DNA of 64,000 nucleotides from Mongoliimonas terrestris (GTDB lineage: Bacteria > Pseudomonadota > Alphaproteobacteria > Rhizobiales > Pleomorphomonadaceae). Shown here piece after piece: positions 32,132 through 40,799 of this stretch. The notes under the pieces were generated by a model. The model saw only the letters and a program-made list of their open reading frames with translations. It was not told where the DNA came from and ran no database searches. Location of the stretch: assembly GCF_001927285.1 (NCBI RefSeq), contig NZ_MSIG01000009.1, positions 1 through 64,000 on the forward strand, written 5' to 3'. Made by a program: the position numbers and the translations under genes. Within the stretch, counting starts at the first letter, position 1. Every line of letters begins with the position of its first letter.

Positions 32132-32896
32132 ATGGACGCCGGCCGCACCCAGGCGCCGAGGGTCCGCCGGGCCGCTCGGGCGCTGCTGGTGGCCTCCATG
32201 GCGCTGGTCGCCGCCTCGTGCGCCCTCTTCGACTATGATCCCCCGGAGCCGGAGGATTTCGCCGTCCACGGCATCGACGTCTCCTACTACCAGGAGGCCG
32301 TCAACTGGACGGCCGTGCGCAGCGGCGGCGTCACCTTTGCGTGGATCAAGGCCACCGAGGGCGGCGATTGGCTCGATCCGCGTTTCGCTGAAAACTACAA
32401 CGCCGCCGGCGCCGCCGGGGTGGCGCGTGGGGCCTATCACTTCTGGTACTTCTGCCGGCCGGTGGAGGACCAGATCGCCTGGTTCATCCAGAACGTGCCG
32501 GTCGACCCGTCGGCCCTGCCGCCGGTGCTCGACATGGAATGGAACCACGACAGCAAGACCTGCCGCCGCCAGCCGTCCCGCGCGGAGATCCACGCCGACA
32601 TGCGCCGCTGGCTGACCGCCATCGAGGCGCACTACGGCAAGCGGCCGGTGATCTACACCACCGTGGATTTCCACCGCGACCGCATGGTCGGCGCGTTCGG
32701 CGACTATCACATCTGGCTGCGCAGCGTCGCCGGCCATCCGTCCGTGCGCTATGGCGACCGCCGCTGGCATTTCTGGCAGCACACCGCCACCGGCCGGGTG
32801 CCCGGCATCCGGGGCAATGTGGACCGCAACGTCTTCTACGGCTCGCCCCGCCAGTGGCAGACCTTCCTTAACGGCGCCCACGACCCGACCAGTTGA
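32132..32896 (+). CDS. GH25 lysozyme-like lipoprotein
   Basis: From the ATG at 32132 (after GGGGAGGGC) the product is 254 residues. A basic N-terminus, hydrophobic stretch and lipobox AASC near residue 30 predict a lipoprotein. The rest is a glycoside hydrolase 25 (Chalaropsis-type lysozyme) domain: HGIDVSYYQ, VTFAWIKATEGGDWLDPRF, VLDMEWN and WHFWQHTATGRVPGI. The acidic residues expected for catalysis (Asp in IDVS, Asp/Glu in DMEW) are present. It probably cleaves peptidoglycan in the periplasm. An in-frame ATG at 32066 would add 22 residues ahead of the signal sequence and seems unlikely. Confidence 0.88.
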   Translation: MDAGRTQAPRVRRAARALLVASMALVAASCALFDYDPPEPEDFAVHGIDVSYYQEAVNWTAVRSGGVTFAWIKATEGGDWLDPRFAENYNAAGAAGVARGAYHFWYFCRPVEDQIAWFIQNVPVDPSALPPVLDMEWNHDSKTCRRQPSRAEIHADMRRWLTAIEAHYGKRPVIYTTVDFHRDRMVGAFGDYHIWLRSVAGHPSVRYGDRRWHFWQHTATGRVPGIRGNVDRNVFYGSPRQWQTFLNGAHDPTS

Positions 32897-32938
32897 GGCC
32901 CGCACCGGCCGTCCCGACCAATCCCGCCGCGATGCGCC

Positions 32939-33589
32939 TCAGGCCGGCCGCGCGGCCATGACGGCGCGCAGGTGCCGCGCCGCCTCCGCCGGGTCCTCCG
33001 CGGCGGAGAGCGCGCTCACCACCGAGAGCCCGGCCACCCCGGTCGCCGCCACCGCCGCCGCGTTCTCCGCGTCGATGCCGCCGATGGCGACGGACGGCAG
33101 GCCGGCCGCCGCCACGATGTCCGCCGTGCCGTCGAGCCCGAGGGCCGCCGCCGCGTCCGGCTTGGTGCCGGTGGCGAACACCGGACCGATGCCCAGGTAA
33201 TCCACCGCCGCGCCGTCGACCGCCGCAAGCTGGCCCGCGTCGGTGATCGAGAGCCCCACCACCGCGTCGGGGCCGAGCAGCGCCCGCGCCGCCGCCGCCG
33301 GCAGGTCCGACTGGCCCACGTGCACGCCCGCGGCGCCCGCTGCTGCCGCCACATCCGCCCGGTCGTTGACGATCAGCGGCACGCCGAGCGGGTCCAGCAT
33401 GGCCTTGAGGGCGATCGCCTGCTCAAGAAGCGCCCGCCCGCCGATGTCCGGATTGCGCAGCTGGACAAGCGTGACTCCACCGGACACCGCCTTCCGAGTC
33501 ACCGACAGAAGGGTCGGGAAGGCGAGGCGGTGGTCGGTGACGAAATAGAGCCTGAGGTCCAGGCGATGGCGGACGGCGGGGGAGGGCAT
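32939..33589 (-). CDS. thiE: Thiamine-phosphate synthase
   Basis: A 216-residue TIM-barrel enzyme that joins HMP-PP and HET-P to thiamine phosphate. Diagnostic segments are VTLVQLRNPD, VPLIVNDRADVAAAAGAAGV, HVGQSDLPAAAARALLG and the phosphate-binding end VAIGGIDAENA. The start at 33589 gives MPSPAVRHRLDLRLYFVTDH. It lies 5 bp downstream of thiM, so the two form a salvage operon thiM-thiE. Two ThiE-like variants are known in alphaproteobacteria, and no other copy is visible here. Confidence 0.93.
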   Translation of the reverse strand: MPSPAVRHRLDLRLYFVTDHRLAFPTLLSVTRKAVSGGVTLVQLRNPDIGGRALLEQAIALKAMLDPLGVPLIVNDRADVAAAAGAAGVHVGQSDLPAAAARALLGPDAVVGLSITDAGQLAAVDGAAVDYLGIGPVFATGTKPDAAAALGLDGTADIVAAAGLPSVAIGGIDAENAAAVAATGVAGLSVVSALSAAEDPAEAARHLRAVMAARPA

Positions 33590-33594
33590 TCGGG

Positions 33595-34395
33595 TCAGAG
33601 CTTGCGCACGGCCACATGCGCCTCCAGCGTCGCCGCATCCAGGGAGTGCAGCATGTCGAGAAGCGCCACCTGCAGGCTGCCCGGTCCCCCGGCCACGTCG
33701 GCCGCCGCCTTGCCGGCGGCCTTCAGTGCCGCCAGGGCGGCCACCGTGGCGGCGAGCGGATCCGGTTCCACTGCAAGGCACGCGGCCACCAGGGCCGAGG
33801 CGGTGCAGCCGAGGCCGGTCACCCGCGCCATCAGCGGGTCGCCGCCCTCCACCAAGTGGGTGCGCTGGCCGTTGCTCACCACGTCCACCGCGCCCGTCAC
33901 CGCCGCCACCAGCCCGTGTTCGGCCGCGAAGGCGATCGCCCCTCGCACCGCCGCGTCGGATGCGAGCACGCTGTCGACGCCCTTCGGCGCCGCCCCGGCC
34001 GCGCCCGCCAGCGTCATCACCTCCGAGGCGTTGCCGCGCACGACCGTCGGCTTCAGCTTCACGAGGTCGGCCGCCGCGACGGTGCGGTAGCGCGTCGCGC
34101 CCACGCCCACCGGGTCCAGCACCCAGGGCTTGCCGAAACGCTGCGCCGTGATGGCGGCCAGCCGCATGGCGGCGGTCCATTGGCTCGACAATGTGCCGAT
34201 GTTGATCACCAACGCCGCCGAAAGCGCGGTGAACTCCTCCACCTCCTCGGTGGCGTGCACCATCGCCGGCGAGGCGCCGAACGCCAGGAGCGCGTTGGCG
34301 GTGTTGTTCATCACCACATAGTTGGTGATGTTGTGGATGAGGGGAGCCCGGTCACGGACCCGTTCCAGGATGGCAACTACTTCAGATATCTGCAT
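33595..34395 (-). CDS. thiM: Hydroxyethylthiazole kinase
   Basis: A 266-residue ribokinase-like enzyme that phosphorylates 4-methyl-5-(2-hydroxyethyl)thiazole for thiamine salvage. The motifs PLIHNITNYVVMNNTANALL, KPWVLDPVGVGATRYRT and the active-site loop VTGLGCTASALVAA (Cys as in Bacillus ThiM) are all present. It is the first gene of thiM-thiE. No TPP riboswitch elements were recognisable in its 5' leader. Confidence 0.94.
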   Translation of the reverse strand: MQISEVVAILERVRDRAPLIHNITNYVVMNNTANALLAFGASPAMVHATEEVEEFTALSAALVINIGTLSSQWTAAMRLAAITAQRFGKPWVLDPVGVGATRYRTVAAADLVKLKPTVVRGNASEVMTLAGAAGAAPKGVDSVLASDAAVRGAIAFAAEHGLVAAVTGAVDVVSNGQRTHLVEGGDPLMARVTGLGCTASALVAACLAVEPDPLAATVAALAALKAAGKAAADVAGGPGSLQVALLDMLHSLDAATLEAHVAVRKL

Positions 34396-34621
34396 AGTTC
34401 ATGCCTCTGTTCGCTGGACCGTGCAGAAAGGATGCGTTTACGTCAACTCCCGGAGTTCCCGAATCCGCAACCGGCCTTGAACCCGCCCTGGCAAGTTCTT
34501 CTATAGAACGAGACGTCCGGCGGATCGGGTTGCCGCCGGGCCGGGAACTGCGCTACCAACAGACCTGACCACACATCGTCCCGGAGTCGGCTTCGGGGCC
34601 AGAACGTCGAAGAAGGTACCC

Positions 34622-35251
34622 ATGACCAAGGCCATCGCCACCGAGTGGCTCGCCCGTCTCGACGACGAGGACGAGAAGGAAGAGAAGAAGGACGCCGCCC
34701 CGGCGCCGCAGGTCGACAAGTACCTCTTCAAGTCCCGGACCGTTCTCATCACCGGCGGCATCAACCAGGACCTGGCGAAGGACGTCACCGCCCGCCTCCT
34801 GGCCCTTGCCGAAGCCAGCCACACCGACCCGATCACCGTCATCGTCTCCTCGCCCGGCGGGCATGTGGAGAGCGGCGACATGATCCACGACATGATCCAG
34901 TTCGTCCCGGCCCCGGTGAACATCCTCGGCACCGGCTGGGTGGCGAGCGCCGGCGCGCTGATCTACGTGTCCGTGCCGAAGGAGCGCCGCTTCTGCACGC
35001 CGAACACCCGCTTCCTTCTCCATCAACCCTCCGGCGGCACCGGCGGCATGGCGACGGACATCGAGATCCAGGCCCGCGAGATCCTCAAGATGCGCGACCG
35101 CCTGAACAAGATCTTCTCCGTCGCCACCGGCCAGCCGCTCGAGCGCATCGAGAAGGACACCGACCGCGACTACTGGATGAGCGCCGACGAGGCGATCGCC
35201 TACGGCCTCGCCGGCCGCGTCGTCCGGTCCGCGGGCGAGATCACCGGCTGA
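34622..35251 (+). CDS. ClpP-like serine protease with acidic N-terminal extension
   Basis: A 209-residue member of the ClpP fold. The triad is complete with canonical spacing: Ser109 ([10 protein letters not shown]), His134 (FLLHQP) and Asp183 (DTDRDYW). Residues ~14-30 form an acidic, lysine-rich extension ([17 protein letters not shown]) not found in housekeeping ClpP, and the axial N-terminal loop differs as well. No Clp ATPase, trigger factor or lon gene is adjacent, so it is likely a second, accessory ClpP. Its unfoldase partner cannot be deduced. It is transcribed away from thiM. Confidence 0.85.
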   Translation: MTKAIATEWLARLDDEDEKEEKKDAAPAPQVDKYLFKSRTVLITGGINQDLAKDVTARLLALAEASHTDPITVIVSSPGGHVESGDMIHDMIQFVPAPVNILGTGWVASAGALIYVSVPKERRFCTPNTRFLLHQPSGGTGGMATDIEIQAREILKMRDRLNKIFSVATGQPLERIEKDTDRDYWMSADEAIAYGLAGRVVRSAGEITG

Positions 35252-35301
35252 CGAGAGGGCGGCCGGCGCCCCGCCGGCCGTCGCGACCCGGGGGGACGGT
35301 C

Positions 35302-35694
35302 ATGCGCATCACCATGCGGCGGACGCGACGCGTCCTCGGCCCGGCGGCTGCCGCCATCGTGCTCGCCGCCGCGGTCCTGTCGGGCCCCGGCCCGCTGGCG
35401 GTCGGCCCCGCCGCCGCCCAGTCCGCCTCGCCCTACGACATGACCTACGCGCTCCGCGCCAAGGGTCCCGTCGCACTCCGTGCCGCCATGGTGGAGGGCG
35501 CCAAGGCCGTCGGCGAGATCCCGGCCGGCGCCACCGGCATCGTGCTCCGCTGGTGCCGCAGCGAGATCCCGTTCGGCGCCTGGCAGTTCGGCACCAAGGC
35601 CGAGCAGATGAAGCTCCTCGACGCGCGCTGGTGCGAGGTGTCCCACGCGGGCGTCGTCGGCAACGTGCCCGGATCGGCGCTGGCGCCGGAATGA
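35302..35694 (+). CDS. Secreted SH3-like domain protein
   Basis: A 130-residue protein. An N-terminal signal peptide of about 38 residues (GPAAAAIVLAAAVLSG within it, cleavage near AAAQS) is followed by a single bacterial SH3-like domain. The domain shows the usual pattern IPAGATGIVLRWC, then DARWCEVSHAGVVGNVPGSA. Such domains bind cell-wall peptides or other periplasmic proteins. The gene lies 50 bp after the ClpP-like gene and may be co-transcribed; a hairpin CGGCCGGCG/CGCCGGCCG (35260-35280) without T-run lies between them. Confidence 0.75.
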   Translation: MRITMRRTRRVLGPAAAAIVLAAAVLSGPGPLAVGPAAAQSASPYDMTYALRAKGPVALRAAMVEGAKAVGEIPAGATGIVLRWCRSEIPFGAWQFGTKAEQMKLLDARWCEVSHAGVVGNVPGSALAPE

Positions 35695-35794
35695 CCCGGC
35701 GGTCCCCGCCGGCCCCATCCGGTCTCCGTCCCCTGTCCCGACGGCCGGCGGCGACGCCGGCCGGCTTCCCTCGGACCGATCGCCGCAGCCGCCC

Positions 35795-36592
35795 ATGTTC
35801 TTCATCGCGTCCAAGCTGATCTATCTGGTCATCCGGCCGTCCAACGCCGTCATCCTGTTGATGCTGCTCGGCCTCGCGCTGCGCTGGTTCGGTCGCCGGC
35901 GCACCGGCGCGACGGTGTTCGCCCTCGGCCTCGGCGGCCTCATCCTATTCGGCTGGACCACCATCTCCAACGCGCTCCTCTGGCCGCTGGAGACGCGCTT
36001 CCCGCAGTTCACCGCCATGGACGGCGAGCCGACCGGCATCATCATCCTCGGCGGCGCCCTCGACATCATCGGCACCCACGAGCGCAACGACCAGCCCCAG
36101 CTCACCGACGGGGCCGAGCGCCTGTTCGCCGGCGTGGAGCTCGCCCGCCGCTATCCGAACGCCCGCGTGATCTTCACCGGCGGCTCCGGCGAAGTGCTGC
36201 CCACCGAGCGCCAGGAGGCGGACGTCGCCCGGACGGTCCTCACCAGCCTCGGCGTTCCGCCGGAGCGTCTGGTGCTGGAGCGCGCCTCCCGCAACACCCG
36301 CGAGAACGCCACGCTCACCTACGACATCGTGGCGCCGAAGCCCGGCGACCGCTGGCTCCTGGTCACCTCCGCCTTCCACATGCCGCGCTCCGTCGGCGTC
36401 TTCCGCGCCGCCGGCTGGACCGGCATCACCGCCTATCCGGTCGACTACCGCTCCGTGTCGGACCCGCCCATCATCGGTCGGCAGTTCGCCAGCGAGTCGC
36501 TCTTCCAGGTGGACGTCGCCGTCAAGGAATGGATCGGCCTCGTCGCCTACCGCTTCGCCGGCTACACCGACGCGCTCTTCCCGGCGCCGTGA
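35795..36592 (+). CDS. YdcF family (DUF218) membrane protein
   Basis: A 265-residue protein with two N-terminal transmembrane helices (about residues 5-25 and 38-58) and a Rossmann-like DUF218 domain. The family landmarks are GIIILGGALDI, NARVIFTGGSG, LERASRNTRENA and LLVTSAFHMPRSVGVF. Related proteins are SanA and ElyC of E. coli, involved in envelope integrity and lipid carrier metabolism. The exact role is unknown. Confidence 0.85.
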   Translation: MFFIASKLIYLVIRPSNAVILLMLLGLALRWFGRRRTGATVFALGLGGLILFGWTTISNALLWPLETRFPQFTAMDGEPTGIIILGGALDIIGTHERNDQPQLTDGAERLFAGVELARRYPNARVIFTGGSGEVLPTERQEADVARTVLTSLGVPPERLVLERASRNTRENATLTYDIVAPKPGDRWLLVTSAFHMPRSVGVFRAAGWTGITAYPVDYRSVSDPPIIGRQFASESLFQVDVAVKEWIGLVAYRFAGYTDALFPAP

Positions 36593-36611
36593 ACCGCCGC
36601 CTTCCGATCCC

Positions 36612-36968
36612 TCAATCCTCCTCGTCGTCCATCCAGAACGCGTCGTCGTCGGCCAGCACCGCCTCGGAGGGTGCGAAGGTCGGCGCCGGCTCGTCCTCGG
36701 CGCGCAGGCGAAAGCGGTAGAGCCCGCGCACCTCGCGCGGCGGCACCGGCCGGTTCTTGCGCAGGATCACCACGCGCCCGTCCTCGGCGAGGCGCACCAC
36801 CTCGTCCTTCACCGGCTTCATCAGCTGGCGCCAGAGCTTCTCGTTGCTGCCGACGAGCGCGCGGGCGACCTCGCTCGGGTCCACGGGGCGGCCGTCGCGG
36901 CGTTCGGTGGCGAGCGCCATCGCCTGCTCGCGGATGGCGGCGGCCTTGATGCGGCGGGGATCGATCAT
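36612..36968 (-). CDS. DUF3253 family protein
   Basis: A 118-residue soluble protein with DUF3253 features: an N-terminal helical part, VDPSEVARALVGSNEKLWRQ, LAEDGRVVILRKNRPVPP and REVRGLYRFRLR. The fold resembles a winged helix, but no function is established. A C-terminal acidic tail follows the domain. It lies 13 bp downstream of the DUF599 gene on the same strand, so the two are probably co-transcribed. It converges with the YdcF gene. Confidence 0.78.
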   Translation of the reverse strand: MIDPRRIKAAAIREQAMALATERRDGRPVDPSEVARALVGSNEKLWRQLMKPVKDEVVRLAEDGRVVILRKNRPVPPREVRGLYRFRLRAEDEPAPTFAPSEAVLADDDAFWMDDEED

Positions 36969-36981
36969 CGCAATCTACTCG

Positions 36982-37674
36982 TCAGGAGGGCTCGTCCACG
37001 GCCACGGCGGCACGCGAGGGAGAGAAGAACTGGCGCCGGGTCAGCACCGTCAGCACGATCGCCGAACTGATCATCAGCGGAATGGGTCCGACGAACCAGC
37101 CGAGATAGCCCACCGAGAGGAAGAAGGCCCGCAGTCCCTGGTTGAATTGTGCGCCGGCCAGCACCACCATCTTGGCGGCCCTGGCGATCGCGGCCTCCAT
37201 TTCCGGCGTGCCCATCAGCGAGCGGTGGGGCACCGCGCCGATCAGGATGGAGGCGTAGTTGAACAGCCGGTAGGACCAGCCGAACTTGAAGAACGCATAG
37301 GCGTAGATGAGGAGCAGCCCCACCGCCTTGGTCTCCCAGGCGGCCCGCGCGACGGTCAGGCCGAACGGCAGGTCGCGGGCGATCTCCACCACCCGGTCGC
37401 TGGCGTTCAGCACCGCGAAGCCGCCGCCGATGGCCAGAAGGCTGGTGGAGGCGAAGAAGGCGGTGCCGTTCTGCAGGCCGCCCATGATGGCGGTGTCGAT
37501 CATCCGGAGGTCCCGCTCCGCCAACTGGCGGATCCAGGCGTGGCGTTGCCGGTTCATGGCGGCCGAAAGGGTCCGGTGCCGGAACGGGCTGCGCTCGGTC
37601 AGCCAGGCGTAGCCGATCCAGGACGCCAGGAAGAACAATCCGGCCGCCAGGTCGAGGGTGGTGAATCCGGGCAC
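36982..37674 (-). CDS. DUF599 family membrane protein
   Basis: A 230-residue protein with four to five transmembrane segments and the DUF599 pattern ASWIGYAWLTE near the N-terminus, NRQRHAWIRQLAERDLRMID and FKFGWSYRLFNYASILIG. The GTG at 37674 was chosen: it yields PGFTTLDLAAGLFFLASWIG, which aligns with family N-termini. The ATG at 37734 would add twenty Arg-rich residues with no counterpart. The function is unknown. Confidence 0.8.
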   Translation of the reverse strand: MPGFTTLDLAAGLFFLASWIGYAWLTERSPFRHRTLSAAMNRQRHAWIRQLAERDLRMIDTAIMGGLQNGTAFFASTSLLAIGGGFAVLNASDRVVEIARDLPFGLTVARAAWETKAVGLLLIYAYAFFKFGWSYRLFNYASILIGAVPHRSLMGTPEMEAAIARAAKMVVLAGAQFNQGLRAFFLSVGYLGWFVGPIPLMISSAIVLTVLTRRQFFSPSRAAVAVDEPS

Positions 37675-37869
37675 GCGCGCACTCCGGCCGGTTGATCGTC
37701 GCCGGACCCTGCCAACAGCGGCGCCCGCCGGCAAGGGCTATCGCGCCACCGGACGTTTCCGGTTCGGAACCATTGCGGCGGCGCGCGCGTCTTCCGGGCG
37801 GCGTCTTTTCCGCGCGCGGCCCCCGTCCCTGGTGCCGGGGCGCCGCCGCCCTGATCCGGAGTTTTTTCC

Positions 37870-39354
37870 ATGCTGTCACGAAACCGCCTCAAGCCCCTGC
37901 GCGACCAGGTGATCGTCATCACCGGCGCCAGCAGCGGCATCGGCCTGGTCACGGCCCGCATGGCGGCCGCCCGCGGCGCCCGGGTGGTGATGGCCGCCCG
38001 CAACGCGGAAGCGCTCGCGGCCGTCGCCGAGGAGATCCGGATCGACGGCGGCACCGTGGCGACGGTGACGGCGGACGTCGCCGTGGAAGCCGACGTGGAC
38101 CGGATCGTGCGCACCGCCACGGAGCGATTCGGCGGCTTCGACACCTGGGTCAACGGCGCCGCCGTCGCCCTCTACGGATTCCTCGACGAGGTCTCCATGG
38201 AGGATCACCGGCGGGTGTTCGACACCAACTACTGGGGCGTCGTCTACGGCTCCCTGAAGGCGGTGGAGCACCTGCGCCAGAAGGGCGGGGCGATCATCAC
38301 CATCGGCAGCATCCTGTCGGAGATCGCCGTCCCGCTGCAGGGCCCCTATGTGGCCTCCAAGCACGCGGTCCGCGGCTTCACCGACGCGCTCCGCCAGGAT
38401 CTCGACGCGGAGCACGCCCCGATCAGCATCACGCTGATCAAGCCGGCGGCGATCGACACGCCCTATGTCGACCACGCCAAGACGCTGTTCAACCGCCAGC
38501 CGAAGACGCCGCCGGTGCGCTACGCGCCGCACATCGTCGCCCGCGCCATCCTGCACTGCGCCACCCATCCGCGCCGCGAGATGACCGTCGGCGGCGGCGG
38601 CAAGCTCACCGTCCTCATGCAGAGGGCCTTCCCGGCCTTCTACGACTATTCCGTCTCGTCCAACTGGCACACCTCGCAGATGCGCGACGCCGCCGTCGGT
38701 GACGGCGACCAGGCGACCCGCGACAACCTCCACGCTCCGACCCGCGACGGCGAAGAGCGCGGCAGCCCCGGTCTTCCGGCCCGCGAGACGTCGCTCTACA
38801 CCGAGATGCGCCTGCGCCCCGTCGCCGCGCTGCTTCTGGCCGGCGTCGCCCTCGGCGTCGGCTATGTGGTCGTCACCCGCGTCTCCACCGGCCGCTGGCC
38901 GTGGGAGGAGCCCCCGCGCGGCTGGCGCCGCATGGTCGGCACCGACTGGCTCGGCCGCGCTCACGACACTGTCGGCGGCTGGACCGGCTCGGCGCGCCAC
39001 TGGATCGGCGACACCGCCGGCGAGACGCAGCACCGGCTCGGCGCCGCGGCCGGTACGGCCCAGCACCGGCTCGGCGGCCTCACCGGCGCCGCCCAGCACC
39101 GCCTCGGCGCGCTCGCCGGCAGCGCCCGCCATGCCCTCGGGGCGCTCGGCGGCGACGTGCAGCGCCGCTTCGGCGCCACCGAGGCGGAAACCGAGTCCCG
39201 GCTCGCCGCGCTCACGGCCGATGCCGGCCGCCGCCTGCACCGCTATGGCGACGCCGTCGAGACCGAGGCCGAGCATCTGGCCCGCCGGGCCCGAGAGGCG
39301 CTGCCCGACTGGGTCGCGCCCCGCCGCCGCAACCGCTGGACCGACTGGTGGTGA
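37870..39354 (+). CDS. SDR-family oxidoreductase with a C-terminal membrane anchor and repeat tail
   Basis: Residues 1-~290 are a classical short-chain dehydrogenase: cofactor loop TGASSGIG (18-25), catalytic Ser in ITIGSILSE and the YxxxK pair in PYVASKH. A single hydrophobic helix follows at about 318-335 (VAALLLAGVALGVGYVVV). The last ~120 residues are repeats of a 10-11-residue unit with Gln/Ala-His-Arg-Leu-Gly (AQHRLGGLTG, AQHRLGALAG, ARHALGALGG), likely amphipathic helices. An SDR joined to such a tail is unusual: normal family length is about 250-330. The substrate is unknown. Confidence 0.83.
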   Translation: MLSRNRLKPLRDQVIVITGASSGIGLVTARMAAARGARVVMAARNAEALAAVAEEIRIDGGTVATVTADVAVEADVDRIVRTATERFGGFDTWVNGAAVALYGFLDEVSMEDHRRVFDTNYWGVVYGSLKAVEHLRQKGGAIITIGSILSEIAVPLQGPYVASKHAVRGFTDALRQDLDAEHAPISITLIKPAAIDTPYVDHAKTLFNRQPKTPPVRYAPHIVARAILHCATHPRREMTVGGGGKLTVLMQRAFPAFYDYSVSSNWHTSQMRDAAVGDGDQATRDNLHAPTRDGEERGSPGLPARETSLYTEMRLRPVAALLLAGVALGVGYVVVTRVSTGRWPWEEPPRGWRRMVGTDWLGRAHDTVGGWTGSARHWIGDTAGETQHRLGAAAGTAQHRLGGLTGAAQHRLGALAGSARHALGALGGDVQRRFGATEAETESRLAALTADAGRRLHRYGDAVETEAEHLARRAREALPDWVAPRRRNRWTDWW

Positions 39355-39390
39355 CACCCGGCCGCTGATCCGCACCGCCTGATCCCATCC

Positions 39391-39428
39391 AAGGCCGCCG
39401 CGCGTGAACCCGCGCGGCGGCCTTCGTC
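39391..39428. terminator. Strong terminator hairpin between convergent genes
   Basis: A perfect 14-bp stem AAGGCCGCCGCGCG/CGCGCGGCGGCCTT with a six-base loop lies between the SDR gene and the convergent VOC gene, followed by CGTCCG on plus. It is a likely bidirectional terminator, although T-runs are short. Confidence 0.7.
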
Positions 39429-39431
39429 CGT

Positions 39432-39863
39432 TCAGCCGAGGCTGACGCGGCCGTCCTCGGCCAGCGGGAAGAAGGGGTTGTGGGCCACCTCCCAGAGGTG
39501 CCCGTCCGGATCGGCGAAATAGCCCGAATAGCCGCCCCAGAACACCGGCTCCGCCGCCTTCACCAGCGTCGCCCCGCAGGCGACCGCATGGGCGATCGCC
39601 GCGTCCACGGCGGCCGGGGAGGGCAGGTTCTGCGCCAGCGTCACCGCCCGGAAGCCGCTGCCCTCCGCCGACACCCGCGCGTCCTCGGCCAGCGCCTCCC
39701 GGCCGTAGAGGGCGAGCACCACGCCCGACAGCTGGAAGAAGGTCACGCTCTCCTGGGAGGCCGGCGCGGCGGTGAAGCCGAGCGCCTCGTAGAACCGGCG
39801 CAACGCGGCGAGATCCGAGACGCCGAGGGTGATGATCGAAACGGCGTTGAGAAAGGGCGGCAT
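39432..39863 (-). CDS. VOC (glyoxalase/bleomycin-resistance) superfamily protein
   Basis: A 143-residue protein made of two beta-alpha-beta-beta-beta units: VSIITLGVSDLAALRRFYEA at the N-terminus and GGYSGYFADPDGHLWEVAHN near the C-terminus. Metal-binding positions are partly kept (Glu in LWEVAHN). The superfamily includes glyoxalases, dioxygenases and resistance proteins, so the substrate cannot be given. Confidence 0.85.
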   Translation of the reverse strand: MPPFLNAVSIITLGVSDLAALRRFYEALGFTAAPASQESVTFFQLSGVVLALYGREALAEDARVSAEGSGFRAVTLAQNLPSPAAVDAAIAHAVACGATLVKAAEPVFWGGYSGYFADPDGHLWEVAHNPFFPLAEDGRVSLG

Positions 39864-40017
39864 CCTTCGGCAATCCTTCTATGCGGCGAAAGGTGGGGCC
39901 GGCCGCCATGGCGACGGGCCGCGGGACCATGCTAGCAGAGACTGCGCGCCACGCCGGTCAGCCTCCGTCACCAGTGCCGACCGGCCGGGCCCCGTAAGAC
40001 CCAGGAGAGACCCCCTG

Positions 40018-40464
40018 ATGCCGCCGCCGACCCCCGTGCTGACCCCCGACGAGATCAACCGCTATCTCGACGACGTCTTCCCGGAGCTGAACGCGACTCG
40101 GCGCGCCTACGTGGTCACGGACGTCGGGGAGGGGACGGCGGTCGTCACCTGCGCGGCCGGCCCGGAATCCCTTCGTCCCGGCGGCACGGTGTCGGGCCCG
40201 ACCCTGATGACGCTTGCCGACATCGCCGCCTGGGTGGTCATCCTCGCCCACGTGGGCCGCTCCGCCCTTACGGTCACCACCCATCTCTCCATCGATTTCC
40301 TGCGCAAGCCCGAGCCCGGCCTCCTCTTCGGCCGCGCCCGCCTGATGAAGCTCGGCAAGCGCCTCGCCGTCTCGTCCGTCGAAATCGGCGACGCCGATGG
40401 CCGCGCGCCCTACGCCATCGCGAGCGCCACCTACTCCATCCCCCCGCCGCTCGAAAGAGGATGA
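40018..40464 (+). CDS. PaaI-family hotdog thioesterase
   Basis: A 148-residue single hotdog domain. It has the pattern of PaaI-type acyl-CoA thioesterases: LRPGGTVSGPTLMTLADIAA (catalytic acidic residue Asp in LADIAAW) and SIDFLRKPEPG. The ATG at 40018 lies after CCAGGAGAGACC; the longer open frame from 39829 has no homology. Substrate is unknown. It is followed by a 512-bp gap full of repeats. Confidence 0.85.
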   Translation: MPPPTPVLTPDEINRYLDDVFPELNATRRAYVVTDVGEGTAVVTCAAGPESLRPGGTVSGPTLMTLADIAAWVVILAHVGRSALTVTTHLSIDFLRKPEPGLLFGRARLMKLGKRLAVSSVEIGDADGRAPYAIASATYSIPPPLERG

Positions 40465-40546
40465 GGCCAGCCGGGAAAAGGATTTCTGATTCGTAGTTTA
40501 TGCATGTCTTCTAGAGCGCCCCCTCCGTGGCTCCACCCGCGCCCTC

Positions 40547-40629
40547 CGTCATGGTCCGCGAAGGCGGACCACCCACGCATTCCTTCCCCGTCAAAAGCGT
40601 GGATGGTCCGGCGAAACCGGACCATGACG
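40547..40629. repeat. 83-bp nested inverted repeat, family B copy 2
   Basis: The ends CGTCATGGTCCGC (from 40547) and GGACCATGACG (to 40629) enclose the inner pair ACCCACGC/GCGTGGAT, as in the copy at 22196. The central sequence differs. The second hairpin is GGTCCGG/CCGGACC. Covariation between the two copies at the hairpin (CTGC/GCAG against CCGG/CCGG) keeps base pairing, which indicates that structure matters. Confidence 0.8.
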
Positions 40630-40699
40630 ATGGCGATGAACATCAGCTTAGGGGAGGGCACCCCATCCCCCCATTGAGCGGCTCCGCTCCCCCCAACGC

Positions 40700-40799
40700 G
40701 TCACCCCGGCGAAAGCCGGGGCCCAACCGACGAGGACATCACCCGCGCCGGCTCGATAGACTCCTCCGTTGGCTGGATCTCGGCGTCCGCCGGGATGAC
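40700..40799. repeat. Paired REP-like element, family A (100 bp)
   Basis: The left half is GTCACCCCGGCGAAAGCCGG (from 40700) followed by GGCCCAACCGACG; the right half GTTGGCTGGATCTCGGCGTC (from 40768) ends CGCCGGGATGAC. Arm sequence and spacing match the copies at 28305 and 57361. Confidence 0.78.

Noticed and set aside
34396-34621. TPP riboswitch upstream of thiM
   Set aside because: The CTGAGA and GATCTGGATAATGCCAGCG-type conserved segments were not found on the minus strand upstream of thiM. A palindrome TTCTATAGAA is present but is not diagnostic.
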